Counted from the stretch's first letter, positions 26,539 to 35,856 are shown. The stretch is DNA of 64,000 nucleotides from Aequorivita iocasae (GCF_016757735.1 NZ_CP068439.1:2630001-2694000), one strand, 5' to 3'. Made by a program: numbers and translations. Notes: generated from the letters alone by a model not told the origin.

Positions 26539-26604
26539 TGCCGACTGTAAGCCGACTGTAAGCCGACTCTATGCCGATTCTATGCCGTCTTCATGCCGAC
26601 TATA
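26539..26604. repeat. Six-unit 11-bp tandem repeat (minisatellite)
   Basis: Six consecutive 11-bp units share the core GCCGACTnTA: TGCCGACTGTA, AGCCGACTGTA, AGCCGACTCTA, TGCCGATTCTA, TGCCGTCTTCA and TGCCGACTATA. Units one to three are nearly identical and four to six drift. Eleven is not a multiple of three and no gene crosses it, so it is non-coding. It is more GC-rich than its surroundings. Unit number may vary between strains. Confidence 0.85.
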
Positions 26605-26682
26605 CCCCATAGATACTTCACTGCTGCTCCCTAATCAAGCCTATAAATCTCTCTTTATAATAGAGTCTTAAAGCGCCAGGTC

Positions 26683-26916
26683 GATGAATGGCCACACGAG
26701 TTTCTGCTTTCCCAAGTTTTAGAAAAGTTTATGGATAGAAGGATTGCCAATAAAAATTGGATAAACGCTATCAATCGGAGTGGGGTCGTGATGGACAGAA
26801 AAAAGGCCAAATTAGAGAAAATCGATCTTTCAAACATTATAAAAACATCAAAATCCAAAAGTTTAAATTTATGGAATTTGATGTTTTATTTATTAGCTAA
26901 GGAAAGCTTGAGCTAA
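26683..26916 (+). CDS. Doubtful small ORF or gene remnant
   Basis: 77 codons from ATG 26683 (MNGHTSFLLSQVLEKFMDRR) to TAG/TAA-type stop at 26914-26916. The composition is protein-like (lysine-rich, alternating charge), but no domain, signal peptide, promoter or conserved neighbour supports it. It may be the tail of a decayed gene. I cannot assign any function. Confidence 0.25.
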   Translation, partial: DEWPHEFLLSQVLEKFMDRRIANKNWINAINRSGVVMDRKKAKLEKIDLSNIIKTSKSKSLNLWNLMFYLLAKESLS

Positions 26917-26926
26917 AACTAATATA

Positions 26927-27331
26927 TTATTTCTTATTAAACCCTAATGAAAGAGAATTTACACAATACCGTTGTCCCGTTTCCGTAGGCCCATCATTAA
27001 AGATATGTCCTAAATGGCTGCCACAGTTGGAGCAGAGAATTTCGGTACGCATCATGCCATGTGATGTATCTTTCACATATTCTACAGCACCTTCTATAGA
27101 ATCGTCAAAAGACGGCCATCCACAACTGCTTTCAAACTTGCTTTCGCTTGTAAAAAGCGGCGTGTGGCAAGCTCCGCAGACATAGGTGCCGTTTTCAAAA
27201 TGCAGGTTATACTCCCCAGTGCGTGGAAATTCTGTTCCCTTTTCACGAAGAATGTGGTACCTTTTTTCGCCCAGTTGCTCGCGCCATTCGGCTTCAGATT
27301 TTGTTACGGGGTATTTATTTGGATTCTCCAT
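26927..27331 (-). CDS. msrB: Cytoplasmic peptide-methionine (R)-S-oxide reductase
   Basis: 134 residues, complete MsrB. Zinc is held by Cys52, Cys55, Cys100 and Cys103; the catalytic Cys123 is in QRYCVNS. Cys70 in SSCGWPSF sits where resolving cysteines occur in some MsrBs. The protein reduces methionine-R-sulfoxide in proteins, using thioredoxin. No signal peptide, so it acts in the cytoplasm. Its start lies inside the end of the upstream msrB paralogue (17-base overlap). Confidence 0.92.
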   Translation of the reverse strand: MENPNKYPVTKSEAEWREQLGEKRYHILREKGTEFPRTGEYNLHFENGTYVCGACHTPLFTSESKFESSCGWPSFDDSIEGAVEYVKDTSHGMMRTEILCSNCGSHLGHIFNDGPTETGQRYCVNSLSLGFNKK

Positions 27332-27809
27332 TGTCGGGAATAAAATTTAGTGCCACACCATTTATACAGTGTCTTTTACCTGTGGTTTCTTCAGGGCCAT
27401 CGTCAAAAACATGCCCTAGGTGCCCGCCACAAACGGCGCAATGTTCCTCGGTGCGGGTATAGCCCAATTTATTATCTGTTGAATAGGCAACGTTTCCTTC
27501 AATGGCCCGGTCAAAACTGGGCCAACCTGTGCCGCTGTCAAACTTGTGTTCGCTTTCAAAAACAGGTGTTCCACAGCCTGCACAAACGTATGTGCCCTTT
27601 TTATGATTGTCATTTAATTCACTTGAAAAAGCACGTTCCGTACCTTCGTGGCGCAAAACCCTATATTCTTCCGGTGAAAGCTGGGCTTTCCATTCGGCAT
27701 CGGTTTTGTTTACGGTAAAGGTTTCTTTTTCGGGAGTCTTGCCTTTTTGTGCAGGGGAATTGCAGCTAAAAAACAATAGACTGATACATAATAGACTGAA
27801 TGACTTCAT
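27315..27809 (-). CDS. msrB: Lipoprotein-form peptide-methionine (R)-S-oxide reductase
   Basis: 164 residues: a lipoprotein signal ending in LLFFSC (Cys16), a short linker, then an MsrB domain with zinc cysteines 76, 79, 124 and 127 and catalytic Cys148 in KRHCINGVAL. Thr replaces the extra cysteine found in the neighbouring copy (SGTGWPSF), so recycling must differ. It would repair methionine sulfoxide in envelope proteins. First gene of a two-gene unit with the cytoplasmic msrB; together they cover both compartments. Confidence 0.9.
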   Translation of the reverse strand: MKSFSLLCISLLFFSCNSPAQKGKTPEKETFTVNKTDAEWKAQLSPEEYRVLRHEGTERAFSSELNDNHKKGTYVCAGCGTPVFESEHKFDSGTGWPSFDRAIEGNVAYSTDNKLGYTRTEEHCAVCGGHLGHVFDDGPEETTGKRHCINGVALNFIPDNGESK

Positions 27810-27898
27810 AGATATAAAATTGATTTTTAAGAAATGTTTAGATATGCAACTTTGTCTTTGGAAACAATGAATACTTACAGTTTACAAAGACTTTGATA

Positions 27899-28435
27899 CT
27901 AAAGTTCTATTTTTTCAATTTGTGAGCCATCGGTTTGCATTACTTCCAAAAGATCGTCCATTGAAGGATTTGTTTTTGCAAATTCTGCAGGCACCACGGC
28001 TATTCTAAATATTTGATTTGTGGTGGGATCGGGATTGTCTCCAATATTAGTAAGATCGAAATTTCCTTCAATAGTAAACTGGATGTCAACAAATGTATGA
28101 TTGAAGTTATATTGGTACACATCACCAGTATCATCAAGGTAAAAAACGCTTTGCGGAAGCTGTGTCCATATATCAGCCGTTTCGCCATTTCCAATATCGC
28201 CACGTCCTTCATATCTATAAGCTAAGACTACATCACTTTCAAAAACTTCAAAAGGAAATTGAATAAATGATGTTTCATAAATATTCTCGGAAGGAATATA
28301 ATTAAAATCAACATTTGCTTCAAAAACCTGAGCATACACCAAACCACCCGGTTCACCCGGAGGTCCTGGGTCACCTTCGCAGGAAGTAAATAAAATGGTT
28401 GATGAAAGGGCCAAAAAAAGAAGTATGTTTTTCAT
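27899..28435 (-). CDS. Lipoprotein with short collagen-like segment
   Basis: 178 residues. Lipobox ILFTSC (Cys19), then EGDPGPPGEPGG, a short run of Gly-X-Y triplets as in bacterial collagen-like proteins, then a beta-rich domain of about 145 residues with no recognised motif. The triplet run is too short to form a stable triple helix and may be a flexible stalk holding the domain off the membrane. Proteins of this layout are frequent in flavobacteria. Function unknown. Confidence 0.7.
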   Translation of the reverse strand: MKNILLFLALSSTILFTSCEGDPGPPGEPGGLVYAQVFEANVDFNYIPSENIYETSFIQFPFEVFESDVVLAYRYEGRGDIGNGETADIWTQLPQSVFYLDDTGDVYQYNFNHTFVDIQFTIEGNFDLTNIGDNPDPTTNQIFRIAVVPAEFAKTNPSMDDLLEVMQTDGSQIEKIEL

Positions 28436-28658
28436 AATAAGTAATTTTAAAGATTATAGGTTTAGGCTGTTCAAAAGTCGTTCCAACTTTTAAAAGGCTA
28501 TAAATTTAAAGGCTTCCAGAACACTTCACTATTAAGAAAACATTAAAGTTTAGAAAATTTTGGAATAATAGTTGAAAAATTAATTTTACAATAATTTTAA
28601 TACCATACTACAATTTATATTCCTAGTTTTAACGTTAAATCAAAACCATCATCGCTAT

Positions 28659-29477
28659 ATGAAAGTTTTAAAATCATTATCCATATTATTTTTGGGAACA
28701 CTAGTTGTAGCCTGTAGCACCAATCCTTTTACGGGAAAACAAACTTTGGCTTTAGTTCCCAATTCACAGATTTTACCAATGGCGTTTCAACAATATCAGG
28801 AATTTTTGACTGAGCATAAAGTTGTGACCAATACCGCTAATGCCCGAATGGTGAAAAATGTAGGGCAAAAAATTGCCGCCGCAGCAGAAAGATATCTAAA
28901 TGCAAACGGTTACGCAGGTTATTTATCAGATTATCGTTGGGAGTATAACTTAATTGATAGTCCCGAAGTGAATGCTTGGTGTATGCCTGGCGGAAAAATT
29001 GTAGTATACACAGGCATATTGCCAATAACCAAAGATGAAGCAGGATTAGCTGCAGTAATGGGCCACGAGGTTGCCCATGCCCTTGCCAACCATGGACAGC
29101 AACGTATGAGTGCTGGACAATTGCAACAATTGGGTGCGGTAGCCGGAAACATAGCTTTGGCAAATAACCCAGAAAATGCTCAAATTTTTAATACCGCTTA
29201 TGGATTGGGCTCAAATCTGGGAGTAATGTTGCCTTTTAGTAGAAGCCACGAAACAGAGGCCGACCATATTGGATTAATTTTGATGGCCATAGCCGGATAC
29301 GAACCAAGCGTTGCTGCAGAACTATGGCAGCGTATGCAGGCACAGGAGCAAGGAACACCGCCAGAATTTTTAAGTACTCACCCATCCAGCAGTACAAGAA
29401 TTCAGAACATCCAAGCTTGGGTGCCAGAAGCAAAGGCAGAGGCAAGAAAATTTGGTGTTACTTCTTTTAAAAGATAA
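28659..29477 (+). CDS. M48 family metallopeptidase lipoprotein
   Basis: 272 residues. Lipoprotein signal ending in LVVACS (Cys19), then a peptidase M48 domain with the zinc motif HEVAH at 136-140 and the third ligand in HETEADHIG. This is the BepA/LoiP type: periplasmic zinc peptidases on the outer membrane that check or degrade misassembled barrel proteins. Single gene with its own terminator; no promoter consensus was seen in the 220 bases upstream. Confidence 0.88.
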   Translation: MKVLKSLSILFLGTLVVACSTNPFTGKQTLALVPNSQILPMAFQQYQEFLTEHKVVTNTANARMVKNVGQKIAAAAERYLNANGYAGYLSDYRWEYNLIDSPEVNAWCMPGGKIVVYTGILPITKDEAGLAAVMGHEVAHALANHGQQRMSAGQLQQLGAVAGNIALANNPENAQIFNTAYGLGSNLGVMLPFSRSHETEADHIGLILMAIAGYEPSVAAELWQRMQAQEQGTPPEFLSTHPSSSTRIQNIQAWVPEAKAEARKFGVTSFKR

Positions 29478-29496
29478 ATTTGGATACATAAATTTT

Positions 29497-29523
29497 AAAA
29501 TCCCGCTCCACGCGGGATTTTTT
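29497..29523 (+). terminator. Terminator after M48 peptidase
   Basis: ATCCCGC (29500-29506) pairs with GCGGGAT (29512-29518), then a T run. Confidence 0.88.
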
Positions 29524-29557
29524 ATTAGATTAGTGGCGTCAAAAATTTAAAAATAAG

Positions 29558-30877
29558 ATGCCCAACTTACCCAAAGGAAGTAAAAGACTGCTAAACGCCT
29601 GGGCTTTTTATGATTGGGCAAATTCTGTTTATAGTCTTGTAATCGCCTCGGCTATCTTTCCCATTTTTTATCAAACGCTTTTTAAATCAGCGGGAGTTAG
29701 CACGGTCTCTATTTTTGGAGGAGCGATCAGGAGTACACCGCTAATCAGTTATACTACCGCTGCAGCCTTTTTAGTAGTTGCAATTATTTCACCGCTGCTT
29801 TCAGGTATTGCCGATTATGTTGGGAACAAAAAGAATTTTATGAAGTTCTTCTGTTATCTGGGCGCTATTTCCTGCATGGGGCTTTACTTTTTCAGTATTG
29901 AGAGCATTCATATTAGTCTTCTTTTTTATTTTGGTGGATTGATTGGTTTTTGGGGAAGTCTCGTTTTCTATAATTCGTATCTTCCGGATGTTGCCTTTCC
30001 CGAACAGCAGGACAGGGTAAGTGCACGTGGCTATTCATTAGGATATATAGGAAGTGTTGTACTGCTGCTTTTCAATTTGGGAATGGTCATGTTTCCTGAA
30101 GCTTTCGGTTTTGGGGAAGGGGGAGAAGCAAGTATGAAAGCGATGCGCTGGTCTTTTGTTACCGTAGGGGTTTGGTGGATTCTATTTAGCCAATATTCCT
30201 TTTATTTTCTTCCGAAGGGAAACAAAAGCGGAAAACGAGTTAGTACAAAAATACTTTTGAACGGTTTTAAGGAATTGAAAAGCGTTTATGGCTCGCTTTC
30301 CGAAAACATCCAACTTAAAAGATATTTGGCTGCGTTCTTTGTGTACAGTATGGCCGTACAAACTGTGATGCTTGTGGCTACTTACTTTGGTGAACAGGAA
30401 ATTGCTTGGGGCGCTGACAATGCAAAGACAATGGGATTAATTATAAGTATTCTAATTATTCAATTGGTGGCGGTGGGTGGTGCAATTTTAACTTCCAGAG
30501 CATCAGAGAAATTTGGCAATATTCCGGTACTTGTTGTTATCAATATTATTTGGGTAGGTATTTGCGTGGTGGCATTTTTCATCCAAGAGCCGCTTGAATT
30601 TTATATTACGGCAGGAGTGGTTGGCTTGGTTATGGGTGGAATACAGTCCCTTTCTAGATCTACCTACTCAAAATTCTTGCCCGAAACGAAAGACACTACT
30701 TCCTATTTTAGCTTTTACGATGTTGCGGAAAAAATAGGGATTGTTATAGGAATGCTTATTTATGGATTTATTGACCAGATAACAGGAAGTATGCGCAATT
30801 CAATATTATTTTTGGTTCTATTTTTTATGGCTGGGGTATTTTTACTATTAAGAGTGCCAAGAAATAAAAACCATTAA
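29558..30877 (+). CDS. MFS transporter, UMF1 type
   Basis: 439 residues with about twelve membrane helices. The N-terminus (LNAWAFYDWANSVYSLVIASAIFPIFYQ) is the signature of the UMF1/Atg22-like branch of the major facilitator superfamily, and the central loop near residue 215-235 is cytoplasmic and basic. The yeast relative exports amino acids from the vacuole; bacterial substrates are unknown. Stand-alone gene. Confidence 0.85.
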   Translation: MPNLPKGSKRLLNAWAFYDWANSVYSLVIASAIFPIFYQTLFKSAGVSTVSIFGGAIRSTPLISYTTAAAFLVVAIISPLLSGIADYVGNKKNFMKFFCYLGAISCMGLYFFSIESIHISLLFYFGGLIGFWGSLVFYNSYLPDVAFPEQQDRVSARGYSLGYIGSVVLLLFNLGMVMFPEAFGFGEGGEASMKAMRWSFVTVGVWWILFSQYSFYFLPKGNKSGKRVSTKILLNGFKELKSVYGSLSENIQLKRYLAAFFVYSMAVQTVMLVATYFGEQEIAWGADNAKTMGLIISILIIQLVAVGGAILTSRASEKFGNIPVLVVINIIWVGICVVAFFIQEPLEFYITAGVVGLVMGGIQSLSRSTYSKFLPETKDTTSYFSFYDVAEKIGIVIGMLIYGFIDQITGSMRNSILFLVLFFMAGVFLLLRVPRNKNH

Positions 30878-30889
30878 ACAATTTTTGTT

Positions 30890-30897
30890 TAAGTTTG
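30890..30897 (+). promoter_or_regulatory. -7 element of the DUF6252 lipoprotein gene
   Basis: TAAGTTTG, exact TAnnTTTG, 28 bases before the ATG at 30925. The upstream in-frame start at 30895 is inside the promoter and is rejected. Confidence 0.6.
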
Positions 30898-30924
30898 CGT
30901 TTATTACCTACAAACTACTTATTT

Positions 30925-32319
30925 ATGAAGAAAATGTATTTATTGAAGGGAATGCTATTGGTTTTTTTGGCATTTCAATTTTTTTCCTGTGAAAACGAGC
31001 CCCTCACAGGCGAATTTGTACAAGAAGAGCAAAACGATGCTGAAGAAGGCCAGTTTAGAGCGCAGATTGAAGGTCAGCAATTTATTGCAAATACAGTATC
31101 AGCAACCCTTACCACCGATAATGAACTTGTTATAACAGGCACTAAACCGGGAGGGGAAAGTATTGTTCTTACGATAGCAAATGCAGCTGTAGGTAGCTTC
31201 AATTTAACTTTAGGCGGTACCAATGAAAATAGCGGCAGCTATTTTGATGGATCGGCAAACGTGCTTCCCTATATTTCGGCAGATGCATTGGGCGGTTACG
31301 GCCTTATGAATATTACGGAACTTGACGCCAGTACTAATACCATTACGGGAACTTTTAGTTTTGTAGGCTTTCGCATAAAAGTAGATGGCGATGGAAACCC
31401 CATACTCGATGGAAACGGTGATCCTATTTTGGAAAATATTGAAATTTCCAACGGAGCTTTCAATGGTATAGAATACGTAATAGACGACACTGGCGGAGGT
31501 GGCGGCACAGGCAACCCTAATGATGAATTTTTTGCAAAAGTTGATGGCGTTGATTTTATTGCTGATACAATTACGGTTACCGAACCGATGGTGAGTGAAG
31601 TACACATGATAAAAATTGAAGCGAAATCACAACTTGGTGAAATGATGCGCATAGATGTACCGCGTTCATTGGGCGTGGGAACCTTTGATATGGTTAACAT
31701 CTCAGACGGAACAAAATTGATAGCACTTTACAATGCAGGCGGAGGTGCCGAAAACCTTACTTCAAATCCTGGGACTATAACAATTTCAGAATTTGATTTG
31801 GAGGCTGGAATTCTAAAGGCGTCCTTTTCATTTACCGGTACAGATCCATTAAATCAACTTCCGGATGTTGTAGATGTTACAGAGGGAAGTTTTACAGTGT
31901 ACTTTGAGGGCGTCCCGGGAGCAAATAATATGTTTACGGCAAACGTGGACGGAACGGGCTATACCCCAGACAATATTGAAATTACAACCTCAGTGGTAAA
32001 TCAATATCCACGCATTACCATTACAACTACTATCGGTGATAAAAAAATGGAATTAACCTTTCCGGCGACTGTTACTGAAGATACTTTTGAAATGGGCACA
32101 GAAGTAATTGACGGGGATGAAATAGTAGCAACATACACACCATTGGTGGGAACTTCAATAACCTATGTGTCTAATCCTGGTATAATTACAATTACAAATT
32201 ATGATATTGCTAATGGTATTATTGAAGGAATTTTTAACTTTACCGCAATAGATGCAACCGGTCAAGATCCTACTGTTTATCAAATAACTGGCGGATCTTT
32301 CTTAGTGGTTCTTCCATAA
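30925..32319 (+). CDS. Lipoprotein with three tandem DUF6252-like domains
   Basis: 464 residues from ATG 30925. The signal ends in LAFQFFSC, then an acidic linker. Three repeats of about 130-140 residues follow, opening with FRAQIEGQQFIANT, FFAKVDGVDFIADT and MFTANVDGTGYTPDN, each then having an IxIxA strand, a GxFxL/M turn and a G(T/I)ITI strand. The pattern matches the DUF6252 family of small Bacteroidota lipoproteins, here triplicated by internal duplication. A glycine-rich stretch (GGGGGTGNPND) joins repeats one and two. Function unknown; surface or periplasmic adhesion-like role is a guess. Confidence 0.75.
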   Translation: MKKMYLLKGMLLVFLAFQFFSCENEPLTGEFVQEEQNDAEEGQFRAQIEGQQFIANTVSATLTTDNELVITGTKPGGESIVLTIANAAVGSFNLTLGGTNENSGSYFDGSANVLPYISADALGGYGLMNITELDASTNTITGTFSFVGFRIKVDGDGNPILDGNGDPILENIEISNGAFNGIEYVIDDTGGGGGTGNPNDEFFAKVDGVDFIADTITVTEPMVSEVHMIKIEAKSQLGEMMRIDVPRSLGVGTFDMVNISDGTKLIALYNAGGGAENLTSNPGTITISEFDLEAGILKASFSFTGTDPLNQLPDVVDVTEGSFTVYFEGVPGANNMFTANVDGTGYTPDNIEITTSVVNQYPRITITTTIGDKKMELTFPATVTEDTFEMGTEVIDGDEIVATYTPLVGTSITYVSNPGIITITNYDIANGIIEGIFNFTAIDATGQDPTVYQITGGSFLVVLP

Positions 32320-32340
32320 GAGTAGAAATTTATACAAATA

Positions 32341-32377
32341 AAAAGCCGTTTTTGGAATTCCAAAAACGGCTTTTCAT
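32341..32377. terminator. Long hairpin terminator
   Basis: AAAAGCCGTTTTTGG (32341-32355) and CCAAAAACGGCTTTT (32360-32374) form a perfect 15-bp stem with an AATT loop; symmetric A/T ends serve the lipoprotein gene and the converging DUF2807 gene. Confidence 0.92.
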
Positions 32378-32392
32378 TTTTCTAACAATTTG

Positions 32393-33121
32393 TTACAGGG
32401 ATTTTACCTTTCCAGAACCTATTACTTTTACGTCGTTTGAACTTGGATTGCCCAAATAATAGATGGTGCCTGAACCTTGTATTCTTGCTTTCAAACTGCT
32501 CTTGGCAAAAACCGTGACATCTCCCGACCCAGAAAGATAAATTTGTGCATTTTCAGCTACAAGTTCCTTGCCTGAAAAATTTCCGCTGCCGGTTGTTTTA
32601 ACCTCCATATCTTTTACTCTTCCTGAAACCTGAATTTCACCTGAACCGTGCACCTTTGCATCCATTGCATTTGATTCTACTTTCACATTTATTGAACCAG
32701 AACCCAGTAAATTTAGTGAGAGCGCGTTTCCTTCCAGCACATCATTACTTTCAACCACGCCCGAACCTCGCATCGATATTTCAGAAATATCTTCAAATGG
32801 AATGGTAATCTTAATTTTTTTAAAATTATGTAAGGTAACATTGTTGACCATGGAAATGGTAAGAGTTTCCCCATCAGATTTCACAACAATCTTGTCCTGT
32901 ACATTCGCTTGGGCTGTAACTTCTATATTGCCTTCAGTTCCTTTTTCTAGATAAACATCCATAGGCCCCGAGACCTGGATGATATTATAGGGTTCGGTCT
33001 TAACTGTTTTTGTTATTACATTTTCTTTTTTATTGTTGAGATTTCGGTTTTGGGCTGAAAACTCAATATTTGCTGATAAAAATACCGTCAGTGCAATAAA
33101 AATTTTAAATAATGGTGTCAT
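32393..33121 (-). CDS. Head GIN domain (DUF2807) protein
   Basis: 242 residues from ATG 33121 (MTPLFKIFIALTVFLSANIEFSAQ signal); the upstream ATG at 33169 is rejected as it would break the signal peptide. The mature part is a right-handed beta-helix: repeated LxLxGSGxIxV turns, for example LNLLGSGSINVKV, AKVHGSGEIQVSG and VKTTGSGNFSG. This is the DUF2807 or head-GIN fold seen in autotransporter-like adhesins and in Bacteroidota. Probably secreted or envelope-associated. Function unknown. Confidence 0.85.
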   Translation of the reverse strand: MTPLFKIFIALTVFLSANIEFSAQNRNLNNKKENVITKTVKTEPYNIIQVSGPMDVYLEKGTEGNIEVTAQANVQDKIVVKSDGETLTISMVNNVTLHNFKKIKITIPFEDISEISMRGSGVVESNDVLEGNALSLNLLGSGSINVKVESNAMDAKVHGSGEIQVSGRVKDMEVKTTGSGNFSGKELVAENAQIYLSGSGDVTVFAKSSLKARIQGSGTIYYLGNPSSNDVKVIGSGKVKSL

Positions 33122-33300
33122 AATTATATAATTAAATTGGTTACTTAATATAAAAGACTTCCTTTTCACCCGAATGTTACACTTCAGAATAAAATAGAAT
33201 TATAGATGGCATAACTCTTGAAATACAAAAAAGAGAACCTTTGATACAGTTGAAAATCAGAGGTATTTTAATAAGAAAATCTTAAATATTAATCAATAAT

Positions 33301-33332
33301 ACATTGTGCTCATTACATTTGTGACACAATGT
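33301..33332 (+). promoter_or_regulatory. lon promoter flanked by an inverted repeat
   Basis: The -7 element TACATTTG (33314-33321) lies between ACATTGTG (33301-33308) and CACAATGT (33325-33332), a perfect 8-bp inverted repeat with a 16-base spacer. It would place one half-site between the two promoter elements and the other at the transcription start, as expected of an operator. No regulator can be named. Confidence 0.55.
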
Positions 33333-33345
33333 CCTAAATATATAT

Positions 33346-35796
33346 ATGGCCCATTCAAAACTTACATCATTAGACAAGTTGTCATTTCAAGATTTAAAGG
33401 AAGACGCAGAGTTTATCCCTCTCATGTCTGCAGAAGATGAAGATGCAATGCACAAGGAAGATCTTCCGGAAATACTGCCCATTTTGCCCTTGCGAAATAC
33501 AGTATTATTTCCGGGTGTTGTGATTCCAATTACTGCGGGACGTGACAAATCCATAAAGCTTATTAACGAAACCAATAAAGGAAACAAGGTAATAGGTGTA
33601 GTTTCCCAAAAAGACGAAAACGAGGAAGAGCCAGGCATTGCAGATATCAATACCATAGGTACGGTAGCACAAATACTTCGTGTTTTAAAAATGCCCGACG
33701 GCAATACTACAGTAATCATTCAAGGAAAAAAACGTTTTGAGGTTGCTGAAATTCTCACGACAAGCCCATATATGACGGCAACCATTACTGAAGTTGCCGA
33801 AGCCCGACCTGAAAAAGAAAGTGAAGAGTTTAAAGCTATAATAGACTCCATAAAGGAAATGGCCTTAAAGATTATTAAGGAAAGCCCAAATATTCCCTCG
33901 GAAGCTGCTTTTGCAATAAAAAATATTGAAAGCTCTAGTTTTCTAGTGAATTTCGTTTCTTCAAATTTGAACATCGCTGTTGAAGAAAAGCAAACACTTC
34001 TGGAAATAAACAATTTGAAAGATCGTGCACTGGAAACGCTTCGGTATATGAATATGGAGATTCAAAAGCTTTCACTTCGAAATGACATTCAATCCAAGGT
34101 TCAAAGTGATATTAACCAGCAGCAACGCGAATATTTTCTTCAGCAACAAATGAAGACCATTCAAGAGGAACTAGGAGGATCTTCTATGGAGGAAGAAATA
34201 GAGGAGATGCGCGAACGTGCCACCAAAAAGAAGTGGGGCAAGGATGTAGAAAAACATTTTCAGAAAGAGCTTTCAAAAATGCAGCGCATGAATCCACAGG
34301 TTGCAGAATTCAGTATCCAAAGAAATTATTTGGATTTGCTGTTAGATCTTCCGTGGAACAAATACAGTAAGGATAAATTTGATTTAAAGCGCGCGCGAAA
34401 AATTTTGGACCGCGATCATTATGGACTCGATGATGTTAAAAAACGGATCATAGAATATTTGGCTGTCCTGAAACTTCGAAATGATATGAAATCACCCATA
34501 CTTTGTCTGTATGGCCCTCCCGGAGTTGGAAAAACCTCTTTAGGAAAATCCATCGCGGAAGCCCTGGGCAGAAAATATGTGAGGATGAGTTTGGGTGGAC
34601 TTCGCGATGAAGCTGAAATAAGAGGACACAGAAAAACCTATATAGGCGCCATGCCAGGACGCATTATACAAAGCATAAAAAAAGCGGAAACAAGCAATCC
34701 TGTTTTTGTTTTGGATGAGATTGACAAAATTTCAGCAAGCAACCAGGGAGATCCTTCCTCGGCAATGCTAGAAGTACTTGACCCAGAGCAAAACAATGCC
34801 TTTTATGATAACTTTTTGGAGTTGGGTTACGACCTTTCCAAAGTAATGTTCATCGCTACTTCAAACAGTTTGAGCACCATTCAGCCGGCATTGCGCGACC
34901 GCATGGAAATTATAAATGTTACGGGTTACACTATTGAGGAAAAGGTAGAAATTGCAAAACGCCACTTACTTCCGAAGCAATTAAAGGAGCACGGAATGGA
35001 TAGTGAGGCTTTGAAAATTGGAAAACCGCAGTTAGAGAAAATAGTCGAAGGCTATACGCGTGAAAGCGGGGTTCGTGGTCTGGAAAAGCAAATTGCCAAA
35101 ATGGTTCGTTACGCAGCAATGAAAATTGCAATGGAAGAAGAATACGAAGTTAAAGTAACCAATGATATAATCATCGAGGTGTTGGGCGCTCCCAAATTAG
35201 AACGTAACAAATATGAAAATAATGATGTGGCTGGTGTAGTAACCGGACTTGCATGGACTAAAGTTGGCGGAGATATCCTTTTTATTGAATCAACACTTTC
35301 CAAAGGAAAAGGAACATTGAATATGACTGGAAACCTTGGTAAGGTAATGAAGGAATCTGCCACTATCGCTTTGGAATATATTAAATCCAATGCTGAAAAG
35401 TTGGGTATTAATCCAGATATTTTTGACAGTTATAACGTTCACATTCACGTGCCTGAAGGCGCAACACCCAAAGATGGGCCAAGTGCAGGAATAACGATGC
35501 TTACTTCATTAGTATCTCTTTTTACACAAAGAAAAGTGAAAAAATCCATCGCTATGACCGGTGAGATTACACTTCGAGGAAAAGTACTGCCCGTGGGAGG
35601 AATAAAGGAAAAGATTCTTGCTGCAAAACGAGCACGTATTAAGGAAATTCTACTTTGTGAAGACAACAAGAGCGATATAGATGAGATAAAACCTGAATAT
35701 TTAAAAGGACTGACTTTCCATTATGTAAAAGATATGAGTGATGTATTGGAATTAGCGCTGACCAAAGAAAAGGTCAAGAATGCTAAAAAACTTTAA
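33346..35796 (+). CDS. lon: ATP-dependent protease Lon
   Basis: 816 residues, full-length LonA. N-terminal substrate domain (about 43-240), AAA+ module with Walker A GPPGVGKT at 390-397 and VLDEIDK, and a C-terminal serine-lysine protease with Ser713 in PKDGPSAG and Lys756 in GGIKEK. It degrades misfolded and some regulatory proteins in the cytoplasm. Single gene behind a promoter that carries a dyad, so stress-type regulation is plausible. Confidence 0.95.
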   Translation: MAHSKLTSLDKLSFQDLKEDAEFIPLMSAEDEDAMHKEDLPEILPILPLRNTVLFPGVVIPITAGRDKSIKLINETNKGNKVIGVVSQKDENEEEPGIADINTIGTVAQILRVLKMPDGNTTVIIQGKKRFEVAEILTTSPYMTATITEVAEARPEKESEEFKAIIDSIKEMALKIIKESPNIPSEAAFAIKNIESSSFLVNFVSSNLNIAVEEKQTLLEINNLKDRALETLRYMNMEIQKLSLRNDIQSKVQSDINQQQREYFLQQQMKTIQEELGGSSMEEEIEEMRERATKKKWGKDVEKHFQKELSKMQRMNPQVAEFSIQRNYLDLLLDLPWNKYSKDKFDLKRARKILDRDHYGLDDVKKRIIEYLAVLKLRNDMKSPILCLYGPPGVGKTSLGKSIAEALGRKYVRMSLGGLRDEAEIRGHRKTYIGAMPGRIIQSIKKAETSNPVFVLDEIDKISASNQGDPSSAMLEVLDPEQNNAFYDNFLELGYDLSKVMFIATSNSLSTIQPALRDRMEIINVTGYTIEEKVEIAKRHLLPKQLKEHGMDSEALKIGKPQLEKIVEGYTRESGVRGLEKQIAKMVRYAAMKIAMEEEYEVKVTNDIIIEVLGAPKLERNKYENNDVAGVVTGLAWTKVGGDILFIESTLSKGKGTLNMTGNLGKVMKESATIALEYIKSNAEKLGINPDIFDSYNVHIHVPEGATPKDGPSAGITMLTSLVSLFTQRKVKKSIAMTGEITLRGKVLPVGGIKEKILAAKRARIKEILLCEDNKSDIDEIKPEYLKGLTFHYVKDMSDVLELALTKEKVKNAKKL

Positions 35797-35811
35797 ACCG
35801 TATCCAGAATA

Positions 35812-35856
35812 GATGATTAATGTATATTTGTTATCAGCGACTATGCATTAATCATC
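35812..35856. promoter_or_regulatory. 11-bp inverted repeat enclosing a TAnnTTTG element downstream of lon
   Basis: GATGATTAATG (35812-35822) and CATTAATCATC (35846-35856) are perfect inverted repeats 23 bases apart. The spacer holds TATATTTG (35823-35830). No T run follows, so it is not a standard terminator; it may be an operator for porQ or a weak lon terminator. A second, weaker element TATACTTG (35887-35894) is nearer the porQ start. Confidence 0.5.

Larger units (their letters stand above)
26251..26926. other. 676-bp gene-poor interval between lpdA and msrB
   Basis: The longest stretch without a confident gene in the window. It holds the 11-bp tandem repeat at 26539-26604 and one weak 77-codon ORF at 26683-26916. 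The left third (26280-26460) is AT-rich with no ORF or stable hairpin that I can see. Both flanking genes point left, so this also contains the lpdA promoter, which I could not locate. Confidence 0.6.

Noticed and set aside
26462-26671. 69-codon ORF through the 11-bp repeat
   Set aside because: The repeat length is not a multiple of three and the translation repeats frame-shifted pieces; no coding signal.
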